From NCBI GenBank assembly GCA_001303585.1, contig LJTT01000007.1, forward strand, positions 1-64,000: a stretch of 64,000 nt of DNA, written 5' to 3'. Below the pieces are notes generated by a model. It searched no databases. It was not told the DNA's origin and saw only the letters and a list, made by a program, of their open reading frames with translations. This document shows, piece by piece, positions 1-9,393 of the stretch; within the stretch, counting starts at the first letter, position 1, and every line of letters starts with the position of its first letter. The stretch is from Betaproteobacteria bacterium SG8_41. GTDB lineage: Bacteria > Pseudomonadota > Gammaproteobacteria > Burkholderiales > SG8-41. The translations under genes were made by a program, and so were the position numbers.

Positions 1-2
1 AG

Positions 3-590
3 ACCGGCCGCTCGGTGGGCCGGGGCAAGGGGGGTATTCTTGTAATCAAACGTCCCTGGCCCGCCATGTTGCGCACGATCTGGGGCGACCCCGAGCGCTA
101 CAAGAAGACCTACTACCCCGACGATTTTCAGGGCAAGCTCTATCTCGCGGGCGACGGCGCCTCATTCGACGAGGACGGGTACATCCGCATCATGGGGCGC
201 ATCGACGATGTGCTGAACGTGTCGGGTCATCGGCTCGGAACAATGGAGATCGAATCGGCGCTGGTCGCCAACACCAGAGTTGCCGAAGCAGCGGTGGTCG
301 GACGTCCCGACGACCTCACGGGCGAAGCAGTGGTGGCGTTCGTGGTATTGAAACAGGCCCGGCCGGCTGGCGACGAGGCGAAGAACATCGTCAAGGAGCT
401 GCAGGATTGGGTCGGAAAGGAAATCGGGCCGATCGCGAAACCGAAGGATATCCGCTTCGGCGACAATCTCCCCAAGACCCGCTCCGGCAAGATCATGCGG
501 CGCCTGCTGCGCTCGATCGCAAAAGGCGAGGAAATCACCCAGGATGTCACGACCCTGGAGAACCCCGCCATTCTAAAGCAGTTCGCATGA
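3..590 (+). CDS. acsA: acetyl-CoA synthetase, C-terminal part (truncated by window start)
   Basis: Frame open to the window edge; [23 protein letters not shown] and [15 protein letters not shown] motifs typical of the acyl-CoA synthetase C-terminal domain. Confidence 0.9.
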   Translation, partial: TGRSVGRGKGGILVIKRPWPAMLRTIWGDPERYKKTYYPDDFQGKLYLAGDGASFDEDGYIRIMGRIDDVLNVSGHRLGTMEIESALVANTRVAEAAVVGRPDDLTGEAVVAFVVLKQARPAGDEAKNIVKELQDWVGKEIGPIAKPKDIRFGDNLPKTRSGKIMRRLLRSIAKGEEITQDVTTLENPAILKQFA

Positions 591-616
591 TGACCGCTGT
601 CGCCGGTGCCTCGCGC

Positions 617-1247
617 TTATCCGCTATCCTGCGACGCATCCCCGCGGGGGCTCACCTGCCCGATTGATGCCATCAGGGCGTCGGCATCGAGATCGCGGCG
701 CAGGTCGCGTCGCACTTCCTGCCAGCGGAAGCGCACCGAGTTTCTGACCCGAGAACGGCGTCTCGTCGTCGCGCACGGCGGCCCAATCGCACGACGCGAC
801 GCGCTCGCGCAGACGCTGCGTGAGCTCCAGAAATTCGCTTCCCGCCCGTTCGGGAACGCCAGTATTCGTGATGATCACATCGACGACCCCCGCCATAAGA
901 CGGCCCACCGCGGCCTGGCCGGAATTGGTGCGCTGCGCAATAAGCCCGCCGGCGTAGATCGCAAGATCCGACACGCACGCAAGCCAGACATACCACTTGG
1001 CGATGTCGATCGATCTGGCAAAGTCGTCGTTGGCGAACAGCTCCGGGAATCGTACCCCCGAGCGGGTTCTAAGATAACCGTAGAGTGAGGTCTGCGCGAC
1101 GTGGCTGGCGCGAGACTCGAGAAACTCGCACAGGGCGTCCAGGTTGGCGATTCGGGACCTGCGACGCCGTCCGCCCGCGCCGAGATAGCCCCTCAGGGCC
1201 TTCCACAGCTCGGCGATCCCGGCCCGCCCCGGCCATGGCATGGTCAT
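617..1247 (-). pseudogene. conserved hypothetical protein next to acs/DUF4212-SSS genes, apparently frame-disrupted
   Basis: ORF 624..1265 reads well to ..DWAAVRDDETPFS then becomes Pro/Arg-rich; another frame carries a plausible C-terminus (VRNSVRFRWQEVRRDLRRDLDADALMASIGQVSPRGDASQDSG*) ending at 617. Confidence 0.5.
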
Positions 1248-1363
1248 ATTATTGCCTCTAGACACTAACGATCAAAACATCGTAGCCTTAGCACCGCATT
1301 CCCCTTGGAGGGGGGTGGAAGTGACTATCCAGCAAGACCACAAATGATAAAGGAGGATAGCGC

Positions 1364-1627
1364 ATGAGCACGGCCAATTCCCAGAAAGTGATTCATTGGG
1401 AACGAACCCGACGGTTGATGATCACCCATCTGACCATCTGGTTCATCTTCTCGTTTGTCGTTCATTGGTTCGCCCCGCAGCTGAACGAGATAGCGTTCAT
1501 GCATTTCCCGCTCGGCTTCTATATGGCAGCGCAGGGCTCGCTCGTCGTGTTCGTGGTCCAGCTCTTTTTCTTTGCCAAGCAGCAGGAGAAGATCGACCGC
1601 GAATGTGGCATGGCTGAAGACCTATAA
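1364..1627 (+). CDS. DUF4212-type small membrane subunit of a sodium/substrate symporter
   Basis: 87 aa with two hydrophobic segments, directly upstream of an SSS-family transporter. Confidence 0.85.
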   Translation: MSTANSQKVIHWERTRRLMITHLTIWFIFSFVVHWFAPQLNEIAFMHFPLGFYMAAQGSLVVFVVQLFFFAKQQEKIDRECGMAEDL

Positions 1628-1633
1628 GGGGGA

Positions 1634-3478
1634 ATGATCATGGCCATGTTTGGCGATTTCAAGACTAAGGCGGGGTTCATCGAGAACCTGCCGAAGATTT
1701 ACGGTATTTACACCGGCGGTTTCGTCCTCTTCATCCTCCTGATGGCGGTGTTAGAGCAAATGGGGTTGGGTTCCGACACGATCGGGATCCTGTTCGTAGC
1801 CTTTACGATCTTTATCTACGCCCTGATCGGGTGGCTCTCGCGCACCATGCAGATCGACGCCTACTACGTCGCCGGCCGCCAGGTGCCGCCCGTATTCAAC
1901 GGGATGGCCACCGGCGCGGACTGGATGTCGGGGGCGTCGTTTGTCGCAATGGCGGGCGGCATCTACATGGGCGGTCATGCCTATCTCGCCTTCGTGGTGG
2001 GCTGGACCGGGGGTTACGTGCTGGTCGCGACCCTGATGGCGCCGTACCTGCGCAAGTTCGGCTGCTATACCGTGCCCGACTTCATCGGGACGCGCTATGG
2101 CGGTAACTTTGCGCGCCTGTGCGCCGTGCTGGTGCTGGTGATCGCGTCGTTCACGTACGTGACGGCGCAGATCAACGCCACGGGCACGATCGCCTCGCGC
2201 GCGCTGCAGATCCCGTTCGGCGTCGGCGTGTGGTTCGGCCTGTTGGGCATCCTGCTGTGCTCGATGCTGGGCGGCATGCGCGCGGTCACGTGGACGCAGG
2301 TGGCGCAGTACATCGTGCTCATCATCGCCTACCTGGTGCCGGTCATCTGGATGTCGAACAAGCAGGGGTTCGGCGTCATTCCGCAGCTGGTTTATGGGGA
2401 CGCGGTGGCACGGATCGGCGAGCTGGAGGTGCTGCATCAGGTGGGCACGCTCAAGCCGGCCGCAACAGTGGCTGGCGTTAGCGCGCTCACGGTGAAGCAT
2501 GCAACGGCCGCTGATTCCGCGATCGCGTCATTCCGATTCGTGACGCTCGTGGCCTGCATGATGCTCGGGACGGCGTCGCTGCCGCATATCCTGATGCGCT
2601 ATTTCACGACGCCGTCAGTGAGGGACGCGCGCAGGTCGGTGGCCTGGTCGCTGTTTTTCATCTTCCTGCTCTACTTCACGGCGCCCGCGCTGGCGACTTT
2701 CACCAAGCTCCAGGTGCTCGATCCCAACCTCGCGACCAGCATCATCGGCAAGTCGATCGCCGACGTGAATGCGCTCGAGTGGATCCAGAAGTGGAGCAAC
2801 GTCGGCTTCCTCAAGATCATCGACAGCAACGGTGACGGGATCCTGCAGATCAACGAGTTCTTCATGCGCGGCGACATCGTCGTGCTGGCGACACCGGAGA
2901 TTGCGGGCTTGCCCTACGTGATCTCGGGCCTGGTTGCGGCCGGCGGCATGGCGGCTGCGATGTCCACGGCCGACGGACTGCTGCTGGCGATCGCCAACGC
3001 GCTCTCGCACGATCTCTACTACAAGATGATCGATCCGAAGGCGGATGTTCGGCATCGTCTGATCGTCGCCCGGATTCTGCTGGTCGCCATCGGCGCAGCG
3101 GGCGCGATCGTCGCGAGCTTCAGGCTGACGGGGATTCTCGGCGCGGTGGCGTGGGCGTTCTGCTTCGCCATGTCGGGATTGTTCTTCCCGCTGGTGCTGG
3201 GCGTCTGGTGGAAGCGCGCCAACCGTCCGGGAGCGATTGCAGGCATGCTCGTTGGTCTGGGCGTGGGGACCTGGTATCTTTACATGGTACGGTTTGCCGG
3301 TATGGAGCCGTGGTACGGCCTTGACCACCTGCGCTTCGGCATCGTCGGCGCCGCGGCCAGCCTTATCGCCATGGTCGTGGTATCACTTGCGACGAAGGAG
3401 CCTGACGCTGAAACGCAGGCTATGGTCGAAGAGCTTCGCATCCCGAAAGGCGAGACCATCCTGGGTTCCACTCACTGA
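1634..3478 (+). CDS. sodium:solute symporter family protein (VC_2705/ActP-like), probably acetate or monocarboxylate
   Basis: 614 aa multi-TM protein; DAYYVAGRQVPPVFNGMATGADWMSGASF is typical SSS sequence; next to acs and DUF4212. Confidence 0.88.
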   Translation: MIMAMFGDFKTKAGFIENLPKIYGIYTGGFVLFILLMAVLEQMGLGSDTIGILFVAFTIFIYALIGWLSRTMQIDAYYVAGRQVPPVFNGMATGADWMSGASFVAMAGGIYMGGHAYLAFVVGWTGGYVLVATLMAPYLRKFGCYTVPDFIGTRYGGNFARLCAVLVLVIASFTYVTAQINATGTIASRALQIPFGVGVWFGLLGILLCSMLGGMRAVTWTQVAQYIVLIIAYLVPVIWMSNKQGFGVIPQLVYGDAVARIGELEVLHQVGTLKPAATVAGVSALTVKHATAADSAIASFRFVTLVACMMLGTASLPHILMRYFTTPSVRDARRSVAWSLFFIFLLYFTAPALATFTKLQVLDPNLATSIIGKSIADVNALEWIQKWSNVGFLKIIDSNGDGILQINEFFMRGDIVVLATPEIAGLPYVISGLVAAGGMAAAMSTADGLLLAIANALSHDLYYKMIDPKADVRHRLIVARILLVAIGAAGAIVASFRLTGILGAVAWAFCFAMSGLFFPLVLGVWWKRANRPGAIAGMLVGLGVGTWYLYMVRFAGMEPWYGLDHLRFGIVGAAASLIAMVVVSLATKEPDAETQAMVEELRIPKGETILGSTH

Positions 3479-3498
3479 CGCTGTTGCTGCAAAGGACC

Positions 3499-3530
3499 GG
3501 GGCAGGCGCAAGTCTGCCCCGTTTTCTTTG
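3499..3530 (+). terminator. rho-independent terminator downstream of the SSS gene
   Basis: GGGGCAG gcgcaagt CTGCCCC followed by GTTTTCTTTG. Confidence 0.8.
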
Positions 3531-3559
3531 CTGGTTTTGCCGCAGGAGGCCTTGGACCG

Positions 3560-3916
3560 ATGAGCGAGGGGTTCCCGATCTGGGTGATCATCGTCGATTA
3601 CGTCCTTGGAACCGTCATGTGGACGCTGATCGGGCGGTTCGGGATGAGTCTTTTTCTGCCGGAAAACAGCAGCTTTTTCTTCATGCGCTTTTTCGTCCGC
3701 GTGACGAACCCGCTGCTGAAGCTCTTCGGCCCGATTACGCCGGCGTTTCTAGTGCCGCCCCTGATTCCGCTCTACGTCGCCTGGTTCTTCTTCATGTTCC
3801 GCTTCTACGCCATGCCGTGGCTGCTCGGCTACTCCGTGATGGGGATGCTCTCGTTTCCGTTGGAGAGCGAGATCGCGCAGGGCGTTGCCTACCTGGTCGG
3901 ACTGCTTCTCAGATAA
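3560..3916 (+). CDS. small YggT-like membrane protein
   Basis: 118 aa hydrophobic; NPLLKLFGPITPAFLVPPLIPLYVAW pattern. Confidence 0.55.
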   Translation: MSEGFPIWVIIVDYVLGTVMWTLIGRFGMSLFLPENSSFFFMRFFVRVTNPLLKLFGPITPAFLVPPLIPLYVAWFFFMFRFYAMPWLLGYSVMGMLSFPLESEIAQGVAYLVGLLLR

Positions 3917-3985
3917 TGCGGCGGTGTGCTGTCGGGCCTCCCGCCTCCAGTCTACAGTCGTTGATCTGATAAAATTGGCGGCGCC

Positions 3986-4077
<92 letters not shown>

Positions 4078-4083
4078 CAAAAG

Positions 4084-4162
4084 CGGTGACCGGTGACTCG
4101 TGACCAGTCACCGGTAAACCTTGGGGTCTATCCTCGGCATACTGGTCACCGGTCACTGGTCA
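4084..4162. repeat. inverted pair of heptamer arrays
   Basis: Left CGGTGAC/CGGTGAC/TCGTGAC/CAGTCAC (4084-4111), right CTGGTCA/CCGGTCA/CTGGTCA (4142-4162); fills the tRNA-SDR gap. Confidence 0.85.
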
Positions 4163-4168
4163 CGCGTT

Positions 4169-4924
4169 ATGGATCTTGAGCTCTCAGGTAAAACCGCCCT
4201 CGTCACCGGCGCATCCCGCGGCATAGGCCGCGCGGTCGCGCTCGGGCTCGCGCGCGAGGGCGTCAAGCTCGCCATTGCCGCGCGCCGCGTCAATCTCCTG
4301 CAGGAGCTCGCCCAGGAGATCGCCGGCCAGCGGGCGGCAGAGCCGCTCGTTCTCGAGGTCGACCTCTACCAGGAAGGATCGGCGGAGAAGCTCGCGCAGG
4401 TCGCAAGCGCGGGACTTGGCCGCGTCGACATCCTGGTGAACGCGGCCGGCGGCAGCCGCCCTTTCCCCTTCGAAGCGACCAAGGAGCAATGGGCGGAGGG
4501 CATGCTGGTCAACTTCATCAGGCTGCGCGAGCTCTCGCACGCACTCGTTCCGGCCATGAAGGCGCGGGGCTGGGGCCGGATCGTCAATATCACCGGCACG
4601 TCCGAGCCGCGAGGCATCAATGCCGCCAACTCCGCCAAGGCGGCCGTTCACGCGTGGGCAAAGGGCCTCTCGCGCGAAATGGCAGCGCACGGGATCACCA
4701 TCAATTCGATCCAGCCCGGGCGCATCATGAGCGAGCAGATCGTGCGCATGCACCCCACCGAAGACGATCGCCGCGATTTTGCCCGCCAGAATATTCCGGC
4801 GGAAAGGTTCGGCGAGCCGGAGGAACTTGCGAATCTGGCGGTGTTTCTCGCCTCGCCGCGCGCCGGCTATATCACCGGAACGGTCATTCCGGTGGACGGC
4901 GGTATGAGCCGCTTTGCGTTCTGA
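4169..4924 (+). CDS. SDR-family oxidoreductase (FabG-like)
   Basis: TGASRGIGRAVA cofactor motif; internal ATG at 4169 preferred because the longer ORF start reads through the repeat. Confidence 0.88.
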   Translation: MDLELSGKTALVTGASRGIGRAVALGLAREGVKLAIAARRVNLLQELAQEIAGQRAAEPLVLEVDLYQEGSAEKLAQVASAGLGRVDILVNAAGGSRPFPFEATKEQWAEGMLVNFIRLRELSHALVPAMKARGWGRIVNITGTSEPRGINAANSAKAAVHAWAKGLSREMAAHGITINSIQPGRIMSEQIVRMHPTEDDRRDFARQNIPAERFGEPEELANLAVFLASPRAGYITGTVIPVDGGMSRFAF

Positions 4925-5041
4925 CGACGCACAACCAGATCAAGAACTTTAGCCGCCGGAAAACATGGAATTCCGTTTACGCGCTCTTGATCGGGATCCG
5001 TCGGCTTTCATCGACTGCTGCAATTCGACCTTCTTTGGCTT

Positions 5042-6220
5042 CTAGGCGGCGGCAGGCTTGCTGGCCTGAGAAGGCATGAAGAGCGCGGCGCAGAACATCG
5101 CCGTCGCCATGCCGGCCAGCACAAAAAACAGATACCGGAAATCGCTGCTGTAGCGGTGCATGAGCGCGATCAGCGGCACCGACAGCGCACTGGCGCCGAA
5201 CGAGACGACGTAGCGCACCGCCAGCGCGCGTGCGCGCCAGCGCTCATCGGTGTAAGCCGCAACCATCGCGTCGTTGATCGGCACCTGGCCGAATATGAAA
5301 AACATCATCGCCAATGCGATGAGCAGCATCAGGTAATTGTCGAAAAAAGCCGCGGCCAGAAGCAGCGGCGCCTGAAGCGCGACGATCGGCACCAGTACCG
5401 ACCTGATCGTATCGCGGTCGAGCAAATGCCCGACCACCAGCTGCGCCATTGCGGCCAGAACATAGACGCCCGAAACCAGCAGGCCGATTCCCAGTGTCGT
5501 GTCGACGAGCGCCGTGAGTTTTTCGTCGAAGATCTTAGGCATTGCGACCGTCGTAGAATTGAAAATGATGCCGCCGCACAGTGTCGTAACAAGAAGAATG
5601 GAGAATACCCGCGCAAGGAGCCTGCGCGAGAAGACCTGCCTGGGGCCGCCCATTGCCGCTTTCGCCGAGATCTTGAGCTCGGGCACCGCGGCCGCAAACC
5701 CGATGCCGATTGCGATGGAGGCAATGCCGGGAACGATGAAGGCCGCACGCCAGCTCAACCAGTGCGCAAGCGCACCTGCGATCAAGGCGGCGAAAGCCAC
5801 ACCGAGATTGCCAAAGACGCCATTGACGCCCAGCACGCGCCCCACCTTGTCGCGGCCGCTGACCAGCATCGCGATGCCGACCGGATGATAGATCGCAGCG
5901 AATGTCCCGATGAGCGTGATCCCGGCCGCGACCTGCCAGGCGGCGCGGGCAAAACCGGTCAGCATCGATGAAACCCCGATCCCGACGAAGAAGACAACCA
6001 TCATGCCGCGCCGGCTCCAGCGGTCCGCCAGCCAGCCCGCCGGTATGGATCCCGCGCCGAACATGATGAAACCGCCAAGCGCAAGCGGCAGCATCTCGCT
6101 GTAAGGCCGGCCAAACTCGGGCGCCATCGCCAGCACCACCGTCGGAAAGATCAGCATGAACAGGTGGTCGAGAGTGTGCCCGACATTGAGGAACAGCTCA
6201 TTCCGGCGCGACCGCTCCAC
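5042..6220 (-). CDS. MFS transporter
   Basis: Multi-TM protein with AGWLADRWSRRG-type MFS loop; GTG at 6220 preceded by AAAGGAGAAG. Confidence 0.85.
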   Translation of the reverse strand: MERSRRNELFLNVGHTLDHLFMLIFPTVVLAMAPEFGRPYSEMLPLALGGFIMFGAGSIPAGWLADRWSRRGMMVVFFVGIGVSSMLTGFARAAWQVAAGITLIGTFAAIYHPVGIAMLVSGRDKVGRVLGVNGVFGNLGVAFAALIAGALAHWLSWRAAFIVPGIASIAIGIGFAAAVPELKISAKAAMGGPRQVFSRRLLARVFSILLVTTLCGGIIFNSTTVAMPKIFDEKLTALVDTTLGIGLLVSGVYVLAAMAQLVVGHLLDRDTIRSVLVPIVALQAPLLLAAAFFDNYLMLLIALAMMFFIFGQVPINDAMVAAYTDERWRARALAVRYVVSFGASALSVPLIALMHRYSSDFRYLFFVLAGMATAMFCAALFMPSQASKPAAA

Positions 6221-6317
6221 GTGGCTTCTCCTTTGTGGTCCCTGCCCTCGTTCAGCCACGCAGTGTAACCCCCACGTTTCGCCTTGAAAACGGCGGCGAA
6301 GGCGCCGGAGACACAGC

Positions 6318-8219
6318 TCAGGATTTGCTGCCGATGGCGGTGCGGATCTGCTCGAGCGCCGCCGGATCCTCGATGGTCGTGAGATCGCCGGGGTCACGCC
6401 CCTCGGCCAGCGCCTGTATCGAGCGCCGCAGCAGCTTCCCGGACCGCGTCTTGGGCAGGAGCGTGACAAAATGGACCCGCGCCGGGCGCGCGATCGCCCC
6501 CAGCAGCTTGTCGACCGTGTCCATGACCGCCTTCTCCTCCCGCGCGCGAGATTCGGCCGTATCGATCTTTCCCGCATCCTTGACCACCGCGAACGCGAGC
6601 GGCATCTGCCCCTTTATCTGGTCGGCCACGCCCACCACGGCGACTTCGGCGATGTTGGGATGCGCCTGCACGGCCTCCTCGATTTCCCGGGTACCGAGGC
6701 GATGGCCCGCAACGTTGATGACGTCATCGGTCCTGCCGAGGATGTAGTGGTAGTTTTCCTCGTCCCGAATGCCCCAGTCGAATGTGGAGTAGACGAGTTT
6801 GTCTCCGAAACTGGTGAAATAGGTCCTCACGAAGCGCTCGTTGTCCCCCCACACCGTGGACATGCAGCCAGGCGGCAGCGGCGGAAAAATCGCCACGACC
6901 GCCTTCTCGTTCGGGGCCGCTTCCATTGCGTCAGCCTCGCGCAGCAGGCGCAGGTCATAGCCATAGACCGGAAAGCTGGGGCTGCCAAACTTGATCGGCG
7001 TCTTCTCCACGCCCGGCACGCTCGACAGGATCGGCCAGCCCGTCTCGGTCTGCCAGTAGTGATCGATCACCGGCTTGCCCAGCATTTCGTTGAACCAGCG
7101 GTGCGTCGGCTCGTCCAGCGGCTCGCCCGCGAGAAAAAGGTGCTTCAGGCAACTCAGGTCATACTTTTTCAGGAACGCCGGATCCTGTTTCTTCAGCACG
7201 CGGGCCGCCGTCGGCGACGAGAACATCACGGTCACCTTGTTGTCCGCGACGATCTTCCACCAGATTCCGGCGTCCGGACGAATGGGCAGACCCTCGTAAA
7301 GGATCGTCGTCATGCCGTAGATGAGCGGCCCGTAGACGATGTAAGAGTGGCCGACCACCCAGCCGATATCGGAGGTCGTGAACATGGTCTCGCCCGGTGC
7401 GCCACAGTAAATGTGCTTCATCGACGCGGCCAGCGCCACCGCATAGCCCCCGACGTCGCGCTGCACGCCCTTGGGGTGACCGGTCGTGCCCGAGGTGTAG
7501 AGAATGTAGGACGGCTCGTTCGATTCCAGCCAGGTTACGGGAACCCGGTCGCTCATGTGCTGCGCGCGCAGTTCCGCATAGTCCTCATCGCGCCCTGCCG
7601 TGAGCTTCAGCTCCTTGTCGAGCCCTCGGTTGAGGATGAGGACTCTCGCCGGTGGTGACTTGGCGAGCTTGATGGCCTCGTCGTACATGGATCGATACAA
7701 AATCGCCCGACCGCCGCGCAGGCCGCCGTCCGCCGTTATCATGAGTTTGGGCTGCGCGTCATCGATTCGAGCGGCAAGGCTGTGGGCGGCGAAGCCGCCG
7801 AAGACCACCGAATGAATCGCGCCAAGGCGGGCACACGCCAGCATGGCGAAAACGGCTTCCGGGACCATGGGCATGTAGATCAGCACCCGGTCACCCTTGC
7901 CCACGCCGAGCGCCCGTATCATGCCCGCGCAGCGATTTACCTCAGCGTCCAGGTCGCGGTAGGTGTAGGTGTGCTCCTGCCCGGTTTCAGTGGAAATGTA
8001 GATGAGCGCTTTCTGCTCGCCGCGCGCGGCAAGATGGCGGTCAACCGCGTTGTGACACAGATTGGTGCGCCCTCCCACGAACCACCGGGCGAACGGGGGC
8101 CGGCTGTAGTCAAGAACCTGCCCGAACGGCTCGTGCCAGTCGATGAGTTTCGCCTGCTCTCCCCAGAATGTCTCGCGCTGCTCTATCGAGCGACGGTGGA
8201 AATCCCGATAAGCGCTCAT
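6318..8219 (-). CDS. prpE: propionyl-CoA synthetase / acyl-CoA synthetase
   Basis: [38 protein letters not shown]; PrpE-like N-terminus; start chosen at MSAYRDF. Confidence 0.88.
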   Translation of the reverse strand: MSAYRDFHRRSIEQRETFWGEQAKLIDWHEPFGQVLDYSRPPFARWFVGGRTNLCHNAVDRHLAARGEQKALIYISTETGQEHTYTYRDLDAEVNRCAGMIRALGVGKGDRVLIYMPMVPEAVFAMLACARLGAIHSVVFGGFAAHSLAARIDDAQPKLMITADGGLRGGRAILYRSMYDEAIKLAKSPPARVLILNRGLDKELKLTAGRDEDYAELRAQHMSDRVPVTWLESNEPSYILYTSGTTGHPKGVQRDVGGYAVALAASMKHIYCGAPGETMFTTSDIGWVVGHSYIVYGPLIYGMTTILYEGLPIRPDAGIWWKIVADNKVTVMFSSPTAARVLKKQDPAFLKKYDLSCLKHLFLAGEPLDEPTHRWFNEMLGKPVIDHYWQTETGWPILSSVPGVEKTPIKFGSPSFPVYGYDLRLLREADAMEAAPNEKAVVAIFPPLPPGCMSTVWGDNERFVRTYFTSFGDKLVYSTFDWGIRDEENYHYILGRTDDVINVAGHRLGTREIEEAVQAHPNIAEVAVVGVADQIKGQMPLAFAVVKDAGKIDTAESRAREEKAVMDTVDKLLGAIARPARVHFVTLLPKTRSGKLLRRSIQALAEGRDPGDLTTIEDPAALEQIRTAIGSKS

Positions 8220-8251
8220 GCCTGCCTCCTCCCAGCCACGTGAGTCCTGCG

Positions 8252-8318
8252 TAGTGAGCAGTGAGTGGATCGGATGCAGCCCAGCATTGCCTCGGCCTGC
8301 TCGCCACTCACTAATGAC
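8252..8318. repeat. heptamer-type inverted pair upstream of prpE
   Basis: TAGTGAG/CAGTGAG/TGG (8252-8268) versus CGCCACTCACTAATGAC (8302-8318). Confidence 0.6.
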
Positions 8319-8366
8319 GCCCTGCTCGTGAAAGCTTAACCCAGCGCAATCCTGGCGGACCAATAC

Positions 8367-9353
8367 TTACGAGATCTTGACGACCGCGCGGCCCCGGACC
8401 TGCGCCTTGAGCATCCGCTCGAACAGGCCGGGGAGCTCGTTGAGCTCAATGGTATACGCGATGACCGGCAAGTGGCGCGGCTTGAGATCCGATGCGAGGC
8501 GGCCCCAGACCTTGCGGCGCAGCGGCATCGGCGTGAAGCCCGAGTCCACGCCGATCAGGCGCACGCCGCGCAGGATGAAGGGGAGCACTGTGGTCTTGAG
8601 CTCGATTCCGCCCGCGTTCCCGAAACTCGCAATGAGCCCCCCCTGCTGCATTGTGCGGGTGAGCCAGGCGAGCTGCTCCCCGCCCACCGAATCGAACGCG
8701 GCGGCCCACATCGCTTTTTCCAGCGGGCGCGTCCCCATTTCCAGCGCCTGGCGCAAAAGGATTTCCGCTGCCCCGATGTCCTTGAGGAACGCCGCCTCAG
8801 CGTCCTTGCCGGTCAGGGCAACCACGTGGTGCCCGAGGCGGGCGAGCATGTCGATCGCCAGCGTCGCGACGCCGCCGGTGGCCCCGTTGACGAGAACCTT
8901 TCCGTTGGCCGGGGCCAAGCCGTTCAGCTCGAGCAGCTCGATGGCAAGCGCCGCGGTATACCCCGCGGTGCCCAGCGCCATGGCCTCGAAGCTGGTGAGG
9001 CCTGTGGGCAGCGGCACCACCCAATCCGCTGGCACGCGGCAGTATTCCGAATAGCCTCCGTCATGTGCCACGCCGAGGTCGTAGCTGGTGCAAAGGATGG
9101 CTTCACCGGACTTGAAGCGCGCGTCGCTCGAGGACACGACAGTCCCCGCGGCATCGATGCCGCCGACACGCGGAAACCCGCGGACGATCTTGCCCGCGCC
9201 GGTCGCGGCAAGCGCATCCTTGAAGTTGACGCTCGAGTACTCCACGCGGAAAACCACCTCACCTGGAGAGAGCTCGTCGAGCCGCGCCTCGACAAGCCGC
9301 CCGGCGATCTTGTCGTTATCGTTGAAGATACGAAAAGCCTTGAACGTTTCCAT
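8367..9353 (-). CDS. acuI: MDR-family quinone oxidoreductase / acrylyl-CoA reductase-like
   Basis: METFKAFRIFNDNDK.. YSSVNFKDALAATGAGKIVRGFPRVGGIDAAGTV matches the YhdH/AcuI pattern. Confidence 0.82.
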   Translation of the reverse strand: METFKAFRIFNDNDKIAGRLVEARLDELSPGEVVFRVEYSSVNFKDALAATGAGKIVRGFPRVGGIDAAGTVVSSSDARFKSGEAILCTSYDLGVAHDGGYSEYCRVPADWVVPLPTGLTSFEAMALGTAGYTAALAIELLELNGLAPANGKVLVNGATGGVATLAIDMLARLGHHVVALTGKDAEAAFLKDIGAAEILLRQALEMGTRPLEKAMWAAAFDSVGGEQLAWLTRTMQQGGLIASFGNAGGIELKTTVLPFILRGVRLIGVDSGFTPMPLRRKVWGRLASDLKPRHLPVIAYTIELNELPGLFERMLKAQVRGRAVVKIS

Positions 9354-9393
9354 GTTTTTCTCCTCTGGCGCGGCTAAAGGCGCGACACCACGT

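Noticed and set aside
6471-7658. 395-aa plus-strand ORF opposite prpE
   Set aside because: Antisense shadow ORF in GC-rich DNA.
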